17,944 bases of DNA from Methanosarcinaceae archaeon (GCA_030655675.1 JAUSPM010000244.1:1-17944); one strand, 5' to 3'; shown: positions 7,510 to 14,278, counted from the first letter of the stretch. The notes: generated by a model not told the origin, from the sequence alone. Made by a program: numbers and translations.

Positions 7510-9857
7510 CCGGAATCCTCCAAGATCTCAGACCCGATCGGACCCAGTTCTGTAAGTTCATCAACAAAACTTTGGATCGACTTTGCAAATCTCTCGCCTT
7601 CCGCTGCCGATATCCATTCAACCTTGAGCCGCTTTGGACTTAGCCCAATGTCTTCCAGCACCCCTTCAAGAGCATGCATCCTGTGCTTGGCATTGTAATT
7701 CCCATGCAGGTAATGGCACTCACCAAGCCTGCAGCCTGCAACAAGCACACCATCTGCACCCTCTTTAAGTGCTGAAAGAACGAAATTTGAATCAACCCTT
7801 CCGGAACACATAGTCCTGATTATCCTGACATTTGTAGGATACTGGATACGGGATGTCCCTGCAAGATCGGCGCAGGCATAACTGCACCAGTTACAGAGGA
7901 ATGCAACAATGAGCGGGAACTCATCCTTTACCTCTAATGCCGCATGTACCTGTGCAAGTATCTGCTCATCAGTATAATTTCGCATACATATCGCATCTTC
8001 AGGACAGGCGGCACTGCAAGCACCGCATCCTTGGCACGAAATTTCATCCACAACAGCCTTTTTATCAACTACATGTATCTTACCGAATTTGCACACATCC
8101 TCGCATATTTTACATCCGATACACTTATCCGAATCTACATGCGCACTTAATGGATCAGTCTCAAGTTCACCTTTATTCAGAAGCCTTACAACCCTGGATG
8201 CTGCTGCACCGCCTTGTGCGATCGCAACCTGTATCTCTTTTGGACCGGATGCGCATCCTGCAATGAAAACACCATTAACATGAGAATCAACTGGACGCAT
8301 TTTAGGATGTGCAATTGAAAGGAATCGGTCAGTTCTACGGGCGAGATTCAGCAATTTGGAAACATTATCATCCACATTTGATTCCATTCCTGTCGAAAGA
8401 ACTACAAGATCATACGACTCCTCACATATCTCGCATTCAAGAGTGTCCTCAAACCTGAGCATAGGATTGCCTTCCCTGTCTTCAGTTACTTCTGCAACCT
8501 TTCCGCGAATGAAATCAATACCCATTGATTGTGTTCGCTCATAATATTCCTCGTACATCTCGCCTGATGCACGAATGTCAATATAATGGATCGTGATCTC
8601 AGTGTCTGGATATCGTTCCTTGAGCAATTGGGCATTCTTTATTGCTGACATGCAACATACACGCGAACAATATGGATTGTCAACAGTCGAATCTCGCGAC
8701 CCGACGCACTGGATAAATGCGACACGTTTTGGGATCTCACCACTGGATGGAACTACAACTTTTCCTCGCGTTGGACCTGAAGCATTGAGCATACGCTCAA
8801 GTTCCATATTCGTGATCACATCAGGATAAATGCCATATCCATACTCTTCCTTGCGTGAGGCATCAAATAACTTGTATCCTGTTGCTACAATGATCGCACC
8901 GGCCGAAAGTGAGAACTGTTCTTCCTTTTGATCATAATCGATCGCATCTGCCGGACATGCCTGTTTGCAAAGTCCGCACCCTACGCAATATTCGCTGTCA
9001 ATACAAACAACCTGCGGCACAGCCTGCGGGATTGGCATGTAGATCGCTTTTGCTTTTCCAAGACCGAAATCGAATGGATTTGATATCTCTATAGGACAGA
9101 CGCGGGCACATTCTTCAGCACAGCCTTTGCATTTGTCCTCGGAAACATATCGAGGCTTTTTTACCCCTTTTATCTGAAAATTGCCAACAGAACCAGTTAT
9201 GTCTGTTATTTCGGAAAATGTAAAAAGATCGATATTCGGATGGTTTTGCACATCCGTCATTTTGGGTGCCAACACACAGATCGAGCAATCATTTGTCGGG
9301 AACACTTCGTTTAGAAGTGCCATTTTGCCACCAATGGTTGGTTCTTTTTCAACCATGTAAACATGGAATCCGCTGTCTGCAAGATTTAGTGCTGCCTCAA
9401 TACCAGCAACACCGCCACCGATTACAAGAACATCCTTGTTCACCTTTATTATCTTGTTCTTTAATGGCTCAAGCAATCTTGCCTTGGCAACGCCCATTCT
9501 TGTCAGGTCGAATGCTTTTTGAGTGGCCATCTGGGGATCATCCATGTGAACCCAGGAAACCTGCTCCCGAATATTGACGATCTCAAGAAGATATGGATTC
9601 AATCCTGCCTTTTCAAGAACTCTCTTAAATGTCTGCTCATGCAAACGGGGGGAACATGCAGCAACTACAACACGATCGATATCATGTTTTTTTATGTCTT
9701 CAACGATCGACTCCTGCCCGGAATCAGAACACATGAACTGGATATCTGAGACAATAGCAACGTCTGCAAGTTCCTCAGTTTTCTTACGCAAGGTATCGAT
9801 ATTTATGACGTTTGCAATGTTCAGGCCGCAGTGGCAGATGTATACTCCGATTCGCAT
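7506..9857 (-). CDS. hdrA: Heterodisulfide reductase subunit A fused to MvhD (HdrA2 type)
   Basis: This 783-residue flavoprotein is the electron-bifurcating subunit of cytoplasmic heterodisulfide reductase. In order it has an N-terminal Cys-containing domain (1-130), an FAD motif GGGVAGIEAA (147-156), [4Fe-4S] cysteines at 243-254 and 291-301, the flavoprotein core with CVGSRD near 384-389, a ferredoxin domain (cysteines 579-589 and 608-618), and an MvhD domain (about 648-770) with cysteines 655, 658, 662, 684, 709 and 714 for a [2Fe-2S] cluster. HdrA-MvhD fusions are known in Methanosarcinales HdrA2, which bifurcates F420H2 electrons. hdrB and hdrC are not adjacent, also as for hdrA2. An upstream ATG at 9944 exists, but 9857 is preferred because AAGGAG precedes it and homologous N-termini begin MRIGVYICHCG. 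Confidence 0.95.
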   Translation of the reverse strand: MRIGVYICHCGLNIANVINIDTLRKKTEELADVAIVSDIQFMCSDSGQESIVEDIKKHDIDRVVVAACSPRLHEQTFKRVLEKAGLNPYLLEIVNIREQVSWVHMDDPQMATQKAFDLTRMGVAKARLLEPLKNKIIKVNKDVLVIGGGVAGIEAALNLADSGFHVYMVEKEPTIGGKMALLNEVFPTNDCSICVLAPKMTDVQNHPNIDLFTFSEITDITGSVGNFQIKGVKKPRYVSEDKCKGCAEECARVCPIEISNPFDFGLGKAKAIYMPIPQAVPQVVCIDSEYCVGCGLCKQACPADAIDYDQKEEQFSLSAGAIIVATGYKLFDASRKEEYGYGIYPDVITNMELERMLNASGPTRGKVVVPSSGEIPKRVAFIQCVGSRDSTVDNPYCSRVCCMSAIKNAQLLKERYPDTEITIHYIDIRASGEMYEEYYERTQSMGIDFIRGKVAEVTEDREGNPMLRFEDTLECEICEESYDLVVLSTGMESNVDDNVSKLLNLARRTDRFLSIAHPKMRPVDSHVNGVFIAGCASGPKEIQVAIAQGGAAASRVVRLLNKGELETDPLSAHVDSDKCIGCKICEDVCKFGKIHVVDKKAVVDEISCQGCGACSAACPEDAICMRNYTDEQILAQVHAALEVKDEFPLIVAFLCNWCSYACADLAGTSRIQYPTNVRIIRTMCSGRVDSNFVLSALKEGADGVLVAGCRLGECHYLHGNYNAKHRMHALEGVLEDIGLSPKRLKVEWISAAEGERFAKSIQSFVDELTELGPIGSEILEDSG

Positions 9858-9898
9858 GTGTGGGACTCCTTCTCGTAGGTGTTTGATATGCTTAAATA

Positions 9899-9912
9899 GT
9901 GATATACTTTTG
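9899..9912 (-). promoter_or_regulatory. Possible hdrA promoter
   Basis: On the minus strand AAAAGTATATC (about 9911-9901) resembles an archaeal TATA box. The predicted start near 9880 gives a leader of roughly 20 bases that contains the AAGGAG site. CTATTTAAG at 9899-9891 is an alternative box. Confidence 0.35.
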
Positions 9913-10019
9913 GATATTTTAGTGATAACTGCAAAGAACGTCATGCTGTTGCATTAATAATAACAATAAAGTGTCTTTAACCTCTGGTTGTGTATTAGTT
10001 TGTCAAAACCATGCAAACG

Positions 10020-10028
10020 TTTATATGC
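10020..10028 (+). promoter_or_regulatory. TATA box of the small ferredoxin gene
   Basis: TTTATATGC lies about 37 bp before the ATG at 10061. Transcription would begin near 10048-10050, just ahead of a GGTGAT ribosome binding site (10050-10055). The hdrA promoter points the other way in the same 200-bp gap. Confidence 0.45.
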
Positions 10029-10060
10029 GATGAATTACTATGTAAAGTTGGTGATAATAA

Positions 10061-10252
10061 ATGTCCGTAACACTCAATTACAACAAATGTGATAGTGCCC
10101 CAGCCTGTGTTGGTGCAAGAGTATGCCCTACAAATGCAATGACATATGACCTTTCAGCAAGGAAACCTGTTATTGATGAATCATTGTGCATAGACTGTAA
10201 TATTTGTGTACAGTCCTGCCCACATGGTGCAATTCAGGAAGTACGCGCATAA
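10061..10252 (+). CDS. Small ferredoxin with one incomplete cluster motif
   Basis: This 63-residue protein has the two-motif layout of a 2[4Fe-4S] ferredoxin. The second motif is standard: C43, C46, C49 and C53-Pro. The first has only C10, C16 and C22-Pro, spaced CX5CX5CP, so a cysteine of the normal CX2CX2C triplet is missing. In these folds C22 would complete the cluster of C43/46/49, which leaves C10, C16 and C53 for the other: a possible [3Fe-4S] cluster or a lost one. It is probably a soluble electron carrier for the neighbouring Hdr/Fwd or disulfide-reductase systems; the partner is not shown. A GGTGAT site precedes the ATG, and the gene stands alone with its own TATA box. Confidence 0.88.
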   Translation: MSVTLNYNKCDSAPACVGARVCPTNAMTYDLSARKPVIDESLCIDCNICVQSCPHGAIQEVRA

Positions 10253-10284
10253 TCTACACATTTTATTACATAGAATTACATAAA

Positions 10285-10325
10285 ATCAATTCCGATCAAA
10301 GCGATTGGAATTGATCTATTCCAAT
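10285..10325 (+). terminator. Two overlapping hairpins after the ferredoxin gene
   Basis: Arm 10285-10297 pairs with 10303-10315 with one mismatch across a five-base loop. The right arm can instead form ATTGGAAT (10304-10311) with ATTCCAAT (10318-10325). The two structures exclude each other. They lie 32 bp after the ferredoxin stop; a terminator or 3'-stabilising role is the simplest reading. There is no strong U-tract. Confidence 0.4.
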
Positions 10326-10575
10326 TTGTTCGGAGATGTATGCATAATGTATGGAATATGCACATATCTGCTAATATAAACATACATATAATTAAGTATA
10401 TTAAATAAAATGGATATTTAATTATACATTATATGCTTTTTATTGTAGCATATATTTTATAAATATATAGTGCGAGTTAATCCGAGCATAGCGAGAATTT
10501 TCTCGTTGCGAATCCCTATTCACATATTCAGATCAAACCATTCGCAAGATACATAACTGTTTATTCCAATTAATG

Positions 10576-10584
10576 TTTATATTT
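10576..10584 (+). promoter_or_regulatory. Candidate promoter of the thioredoxin operon
   Basis: TTTATATTT lies about 39 bp before the ATG at 10619, which predicts a leader of about a dozen bases. The surrounding AT-richness lowers confidence. Confidence 0.35.
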
Positions 10585-10618
10585 CACACTATTTTTTAAA
10601 CAAAAAGCAGGCATATCC

Positions 10619-11080
10619 ATGGTACCAGGGAATATTATTGACAATATTGGCCAAATATTTAGAAAAAAGCCAACAAGAGTAGGCACAATAGATGTTGGTG
10701 ATGAAAAAATAAAAATCGAAACCATCGGCATCAACCTCTACAAAGTAAATACTGCCGGATTTGTTGAAATTATAAATTCCGGAATGCCAGTCATTATAGA
10801 TTGCTATACCGAATGGTGCGGGCCTTGCAAAATGATCAATCCGATATTTGCAAAACTGGCTTTAGAGTTTGATGGGAGAGTCAAGTTCATCAAAGTTGAC
10901 CTTGATGAAGCCCCGACAATCGCCAAACACTTTGAAATAAGAGGAGTGCCAACTCTTATGCTGATCAAGGACGGGGTAAAAATTAAGTCTATGGTAGGAT
11001 ATTCTGGGGAAGGAAAGATAAGGCGTACTGTTAATAAAATGCTGGAAATGGAAATTGATCAATTTGATTTAAATTTATAA
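10619..11080 (+). CDS. Thioredoxin with N-terminal extension
   Basis: The 153-residue protein has a thioredoxin fold from about residue 38 with the active site WCGPC (66-70) and the cis-proline motif GVPT (Pro111). The fold is followed by an amphipathic final helix. About 37 extra residues precede the fold; they are not hydrophobic enough for a signal peptide and may form a docking strand. The protein reduces disulfides in target proteins. The ferredoxin:thioredoxin reductase catalytic subunit begins 22 bp after its stop, so this thioredoxin is its natural partner, receiving electrons from ferredoxin rather than NADPH. The ribosome binding site is weak, so a later start is possible. Confidence 0.93.
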   Translation: MVPGNIIDNIGQIFRKKPTRVGTIDVGDEKIKIETIGINLYKVNTAGFVEIINSGMPVIIDCYTEWCGPCKMINPIFAKLALEFDGRVKFIKVDLDEAPTIAKHFEIRGVPTLMLIKDGVKIKSMVGYSGEGKIRRTVNKMLEMEIDQFDLNL

Positions 11081-11101
11081 TTAATAATTCGGAGTATAAA
11101 T

Positions 11102-11380
11102 ATGAGTGAACATGATAAACTAAAGGAACAAATGTATGCATGGACTGCTAAATATGCAGAAAAGAATGGATACAAAGTTAATCCTGAAAAAGAGATATAC
11201 GATATTGTCATCGACGGACTTGTCATAAATAAGGAAAAATATGGCAAGCAATACTGCCCATGCCGAATTGTCACCGGTGATGAAGAGCAGGACAAGAAAA
11301 TAATATGTCCTTGTATTTACCACAAAGACGAGATCGAAAAGGACAACATGTGTCACTGTGCGCTGTTCTTTAAAGATTGA
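11102..11380 (+). CDS. Ferredoxin:thioredoxin (disulfide) reductase catalytic subunit
   Basis: The 92-residue protein shows the three diagnostic pairs C52-P-C54, C69-P-C71 and C84-H-C86. These hold one [4Fe-4S] cluster and the redox-active disulfide that converts ferredoxin electrons to thiols. The spacing between pairs is 14 and 12 residues, against 16 and 8 in the plant and cyanobacterial enzyme, so it belongs with the archaeal/bacterial ferredoxin:disulfide reductase branch known from Methanosarcina. No variable (alpha) subunit gene is nearby, which is usual for that branch. A GGAG site precedes the ATG, and the thioredoxin gene lies immediately upstream in what looks like a two-gene operon. 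Confidence 0.93.
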   Translation: MSEHDKLKEQMYAWTAKYAEKNGYKVNPEKEIYDIVIDGLVINKEKYGKQYCPCRIVTGDEEQDKKIICPCIYHKDEIEKDNMCHCALFFKD

Positions 11381-11473
11381 ATTTATAAAATACATATACA
11401 TTAAATAACTGTGTTCAGCAAAATATTCCTGTTTTGAATGGGTGCTGCACATAACTATGAAAAGGTGAGAACA

Positions 11474-11932
11474 ATGGCAAATGCAATGGAAATATACAAA
11501 CTTCTTCCAAAGACCAACTGCAAGGAATGTGGTAAATCAACTTGCATGGCATTTGCAGTCTCGCTTTTATCACGTGAATTGACAGTTGATGATTGTCCCC
11601 CCCTTAAAGAGGATAAATTAAAAGCAAACTATGGCAAATTGTCAGATCTGATAACACCTGCACAAGGGGCTTCAGAATCAGGAATGATCGTGCATGAAGA
11701 CAAGTGTTTTGGGTGTGGCAATTGTGTTGTAGCATGTCCGGTCAATGTTGCAGACGACCCTCACGGTGCAGGCATTGGACGAGCACCAACAAGCGACAAA
11801 GTCATCCTGCGTGTTAAAGATGGTATCGTTAGAACATCAAATGTACAGGAATGCCGACGTTTTGGAAAGGATAAGATCCTATGTAATGGATGCATTGTGA
11901 CATGTCCGACAGAGGCGATCGAGTTTGTATGA
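11474..11932 (+). CDS. fwdG: Iron-sulfur protein, FwdG-like formylmethanofuran dehydrogenase electron-transfer subunit
   Basis: The start at 11474 is chosen because GGTGAG precedes it and homologous sequence begins there; an ATG 36 bp earlier lacks a good site. The 152-residue protein has an N-terminal FeS domain (C16, C19, C24, C41) of the kind seen in RnfB and the CODH/ACS corrinoid protein. It then has a ferredoxin region with C78, C81, C84, C88-Pro and C127, C137, C140, C144-Pro. The second motif is unusually spaced between its first two cysteines. FwdG of Methanothermobacter is about half this size and lacks the first domain. The gene lies 70 bp before fwdB, so it probably delivers electrons to FwdB. 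The fwdG symbol rests partly on context. Confidence 0.8.
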   Translation: MANAMEIYKLLPKTNCKECGKSTCMAFAVSLLSRELTVDDCPPLKEDKLKANYGKLSDLITPAQGASESGMIVHEDKCFGCGNCVVACPVNVADDPHGAGIGRAPTSDKVILRVKDGIVRTSNVQECRRFGKDKILCNGCIVTCPTEAIEFV

Positions 11933-11936
11933 TGCG

Positions 11937-11974
11937 TATGAAATTGTATGAATGTGTATGAATGTGTATGATTT
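11937..11974 (+). repeat. Short tandem repeat between fwdG and fwdB
   Basis: The 10-base unit TGTATGAATG occurs at 11945-11954 and 11955-11964, with a partial third copy from 11965 and a degenerate GTATGAAAT before it. It fills most of the fwdG-fwdB gap. Slippage origin is likely and no function is visible. Confidence 0.6.
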
Positions 11975-12002
11975 ATCTGGCCCACTGTGAGAACTATGCT
12001 GT

Positions 12003-13295
12003 ATGAAACGTCAATCGATGGTGATCTTGTTGAATGAAAACTACCACGTATGTACCGGATGCGCACTGCTTTGTGATGATATTGAAGTTATAACTGACGG
12101 CAAAAAGATAACCGAAGTTAAAACAGCATGCCGGAAAGGCGTATCGCGTATGAAAGGATGCAACGAGCCGATGTCACCTACAGTTGATGGACAGCAAGTC
12201 GATATTGATGTTGCAATCAGTGCAGCAGCAAACATACTGAAAAATTCAAAATCACCATTGATCTTTGGACTTGGCAATTCAACCGACGGCGCGCAAAAAA
12301 AAGCGATTGAACTTGCAAAGCAGGTTGGTGCAGTATTGGACGACACATCATCATTTTGCCAGGGACCTACACTTGAAGCCATTTTTAATGACAGGATCAA
12401 GTCCTGCACACTTGATGATGTGCGCAACAAAGCGGACGTAATTGTTTACTGGGGTGCCGACCCTTCAAATTCACATCCAAGGCATCTTTCCAAATTCTCA
12501 TATTTTCCGCGTGGGCAGGAAAGACAACGCGGCTGGGAAGAAGACCGCACAATGATAACAATCGATATCAGGAAATCCCACACTGCAAAGATCAGTGGAG
12601 ATAAGTTCTACCAGATCCCATTGCAGATGGATGCGGAGTTCATTGATGCACTTATTGACGCACTATCCGGCAAGGTTCCTAAAGTATCGTTTGAGTTTGA
12701 TCCAAAACGGATACTCGAACTTGCAAATATTCTGAAAAAAGCCAAATTCGGCACCATTTTTGTAGGTCTTGGACTTGTATATTCTCTTGCTGACATGGAG
12801 CCTGTGGTGAGATTAATGGATAAGTTGAATGAAGTATCCAACTTTCATCTTATTCCGATGGTTGGTCACTACAATATGCGAGGGTTCAACCAAAACCTGT
12901 TCAATGAAACTGGATATCTCAACCGTGTAAAATTCGAAAAAGGAAACAGCACCGATGTTCAACACGGCGCAGAATTTTCAATTGTAGAATCATTGAACAA
13001 CAAAACCGTAGATGCCGCACTGATAATTGGAACTGACCCACTTTCAAGCCTGCCGCGTTCTGTTGCAGAACATCTTCTGGATATACCAGTCATTACAATT
13101 GACCCATGCGAGACATTTACATCCAGAAAGGCAAAGGTGACAATTCCGTCTGCCCTTAGCGGCGTTGAGTGTGGCGGAAGTGCAGTCCGCATGGATGGCG
13201 AAGAAGTGAAGTTTGAGCCGATAATTGATGTTAAAGATCAAACGATCCGCCCCTCGGATGAAGAGATACTTGCCCGAATAATGGAGGCATTATAA
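12003..13295 (+). CDS. fwdB: Formylmethanofuran dehydrogenase subunit B
   Basis: This is the 430-residue catalytic subunit for reduction of CO2 (via formate in the FwdA tunnel system) or oxidation of formylmethanofuran in methylotrophic growth. Residues C17, C20, C24 and C53 match the [4Fe-4S] site (CTGCALLCDD). C119 in SSFCQGP fits the cysteine ligand of tungsten or molybdenum; there is no in-frame TGA suggesting selenocysteine. Downstream segments such as VYWGADPSNSHPRH and IGTDPLSSLPR fit molybdopterin guanine dinucleotide binding. The start is uncertain: ATG 12003 has a TGTGAG site 11 bp upstream, and ATG 12018 is also possible. Its stop overlaps the fwdD start by one base. Whether W or Mo is used cannot be read from the sequence. 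Confidence 0.95.
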   Translation: MKRQSMVILLNENYHVCTGCALLCDDIEVITDGKKITEVKTACRKGVSRMKGCNEPMSPTVDGQQVDIDVAISAAANILKNSKSPLIFGLGNSTDGAQKKAIELAKQVGAVLDDTSSFCQGPTLEAIFNDRIKSCTLDDVRNKADVIVYWGADPSNSHPRHLSKFSYFPRGQERQRGWEEDRTMITIDIRKSHTAKISGDKFYQIPLQMDAEFIDALIDALSGKVPKVSFEFDPKRILELANILKKAKFGTIFVGLGLVYSLADMEPVVRLMDKLNEVSNFHLIPMVGHYNMRGFNQNLFNETGYLNRVKFEKGNSTDVQHGAEFSIVESLNNKTVDAALIIGTDPLSSLPRSVAEHLLDIPVITIDPCETFTSRKAKVTIPSALSGVECGGSAVRMDGEEVKFEPIIDVKDQTIRPSDEEILARIMEAL

Positions 13296-13699
13296 TGGGA
13301 TTTGGACAATTCCTTGCTGCACCTGAACACAAGGTCACAATCGTTACTTACAGGGACATCTTCCAGAGTGCAGTCATGGAAGAGGGGCGATTTAGTGAAG
13401 AATACCTCAAACTCTCGGCTGTGATCAAGATGGATGCTGCGGATATCAAGAAACTGGATGTAAAGGTAGGGGACACCGTACTTGTCAAGAACAAGGACAA
13501 TAATGGAAAAGTAATAGTTAGGGTCGAGAGTTCCGGCTACGATTCACATTCAGGGATTGCATACATGCCCAACAGCCCCTGGTCCAATGCACTTGTAGAT
13601 GCTGATACAGGCGGTAGCGGAGTGCCACGATATAAGAACATTGAAGCCATGGTATCAAGTGCAAAGGGCGAGAGTATTACTGGCATTGATGATTTTTAA
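13295..13699 (+). CDS. fwdD: Formylmethanofuran dehydrogenase subunit D
   Basis: The 134-residue protein is a molybdopterin dinucleotide-binding beta-barrel like the C-terminal domain of formate dehydrogenases, encoded separately in this enzyme. The features seen are a DIFQSAVMEEGRFSEEYL helix-turn, KMDAADIKKLDVKVGDTVLVKN, and GIAYMPNSPWSNALV, which is characteristic of FwdD/FmdD. It joins FwdB to complete the metal-site pocket. The start overlaps the fwdB stop (TAATG), and GGAGG lies inside the end of fwdB, so translation is coupled. fwdA and fwdC do not follow; the accessory region begins right after the stop codon. Confidence 0.94.
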   Translation: MGFGQFLAAPEHKVTIVTYRDIFQSAVMEEGRFSEEYLKLSAVIKMDAADIKKLDVKVGDTVLVKNKDNNGKVIVRVESSGYDSHSGIAYMPNSPWSNALVDADTGGSGVPRYKNIEAMVSSAKGESITGIDDF

Positions 13700-13762
13700 T
13701 TGTATATAATTTGTAAAATTATGTACTTCGAGTTTTTAGCCATAATGTCACACCGACCGATT

Positions 13763-13800
13763 CCCACACCACAAGGACGAGCGAAGCAGATCGGGACGGG
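13763..13800 (+). repeat. Dispersed repeat R, copy A (right half)
   Basis: This copy holds the right half of the GC-rich repeat (shared core CACAAGG.CG.GCG.AGCAGATC), matching 16137-16176 and 17101-17137 with a few substitutions. It directly follows a stub of vapC on the minus strand and the DUF433 stop at 13817. Confidence 0.75.
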
Positions 13801-13802
13801 CA

Positions 13803-13845
13803 CAACAGATAATTTACTATTTACCTTCAATTTTTCCGAACTCAT
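13803..13845 (-). pseudogene. Truncated vapC start, cut off by repeat A
   Basis: In a frame overlapping the end of the DUF433 gene, an ATG (13845) starts MSSEKLKVNSKLSVV, which aligns with the first 14 or so residues of the intact PIN toxin at 16614 (MRSSKKLKANGRLAVDTN). Similarity stops just before the catalytic Asp codon, where repeat A begins. The toxin body is therefore missing. Confidence 0.7.
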
Positions 13846-14200
13846 CATCAATAAGTTTCTGCATTGCTGTAGCTTCGTCATGTGTCATTGTTCCAGCTAC
13901 ATCACGCATATCTTTTTTGTCAGGAATCTGAGAAAAAAATCGCAACCAACCTCTCATGTTCATTAAGACCTTCTGTGGTACAGGATAGATGTGCTCCGTC
14001 TTAATCAAGTGAGAAGCATAATTGAGTGCAGCTAAAACATCTTCGTTCTCAAGTTGAGGATATTTATCTATAATCGTTTCATGTGACCAATCGTTTCCCA
14101 GCAATTCAAGAATAAATTCCACTGAGAGACGTGTTCCCTTAATGATGGGTTTCCCGCCTAAAATAGCGTGGTCAATAACGATCCTGTCATTATATTTCAT
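13817..14200 (-). CDS. DUF433 antitoxin with a C-terminal tail from a DUF104 antitoxin
   Basis: Residues 1-73 are a complete DUF433 domain (ILGGKPIIKGTRLSVEFILELL, then ALNYASHLI), a wHTH-like antitoxin usually paired with a DUF5615 PIN-like toxin. The last 53 residues are foreign. Bases 13973-13817 closely match the end of the DUF104 antitoxin gene (16738-16580). The first part of this match is read out of frame; then a seven-T run carrying one extra base returns it to the DUF104 frame, giving FSQIPDKKDMRD to the end. No toxin gene follows, only a vapC stub and repeat A. A TATA-like GTTATATTTT about 28 bp upstream of the ATG suggests a leaderless mRNA. The protein may be an orphan antitoxin. 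Confidence 0.8.
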   Translation of the reverse strand: MKYNDRIVIDHAILGGKPIIKGTRLSVEFILELLGNDWSHETIIDKYPQLENEDVLAALNYASHLIKTEHIYPVPQKVLMNMRGWLRFFSQIPDKKDMRDVAGTMTHDEATAMQKLIDDEFGKIEGK

Positions 14201-14222
14201 TATGATCTACTTAATAATAAAA

Positions 14223-14232
14223 GTTATATTTT
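14223..14232 (-). promoter_or_regulatory. Probable promoter of the DUF433 gene
   Basis: On the minus strand AAAATATAAC is centred about 28 bp before the ATG at 14200, which places transcription start at or next to the start codon. No ribosome binding site is seen. Confidence 0.4.
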
Positions 14233-14244
14233 ATTTAAGCATAT

Positions 14245-14278
14245 CCCAAAAACCGCCGAAAGAATCGAAAAGCACCTG
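14245..14278 (+). repeat. Dispersed repeat R, copy B (left half)
   Basis: The left half of the repeat (CCCAAAAACCGCCGAAAG onwards to GCACCTG) matches 16100-16132 and 17246-17277 with very few changes. It abuts the stop codon of the PIN-domain gene (14281-14279) with no bases between them. Confidence 0.8.

Larger units (their letters stand above)
10253..10618 (+). other. Intergenic region between the ferredoxin and thioredoxin genes
   Basis: This 366-bp, very AT-rich stretch has no credible gene. It contains the overlapping hairpins (10285-10325), a TATA-like run (10457-10468) ahead of a GC-richer patch with CGAGAA/TTCTCG arms (10492-10505), and the thioredoxin promoter. The patch might be a small RNA, but nothing confirms transcription. 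Confidence 0.5.

Noticed and set aside
9858..9944. 29-residue N-terminal extension of HdrA from ATG 9944
   Set aside because: The later ATG has AAGGAG and matches the usual HdrA N-terminus; the extension overlaps the probable promoter.
10500..10520. tRNA T-arm-like GTTGCGAATCCC
   Set aside because: No matching acceptor stem or anticodon arm could be placed around it.
11438..11473. Earlier ATG of the fwdG-like gene
   Set aside because: The added 12 residues are unlike the family and lack a ribosome binding site, whereas GGTGAG precedes the ATG at 11474.
14245..14278. Insertion-sequence ends around the DUF433 gene
   Set aside because: The flanking repeat halves are in direct order right-then-left, with no terminal inverted repeats or transposase, which does not fit a simple IS insertion.
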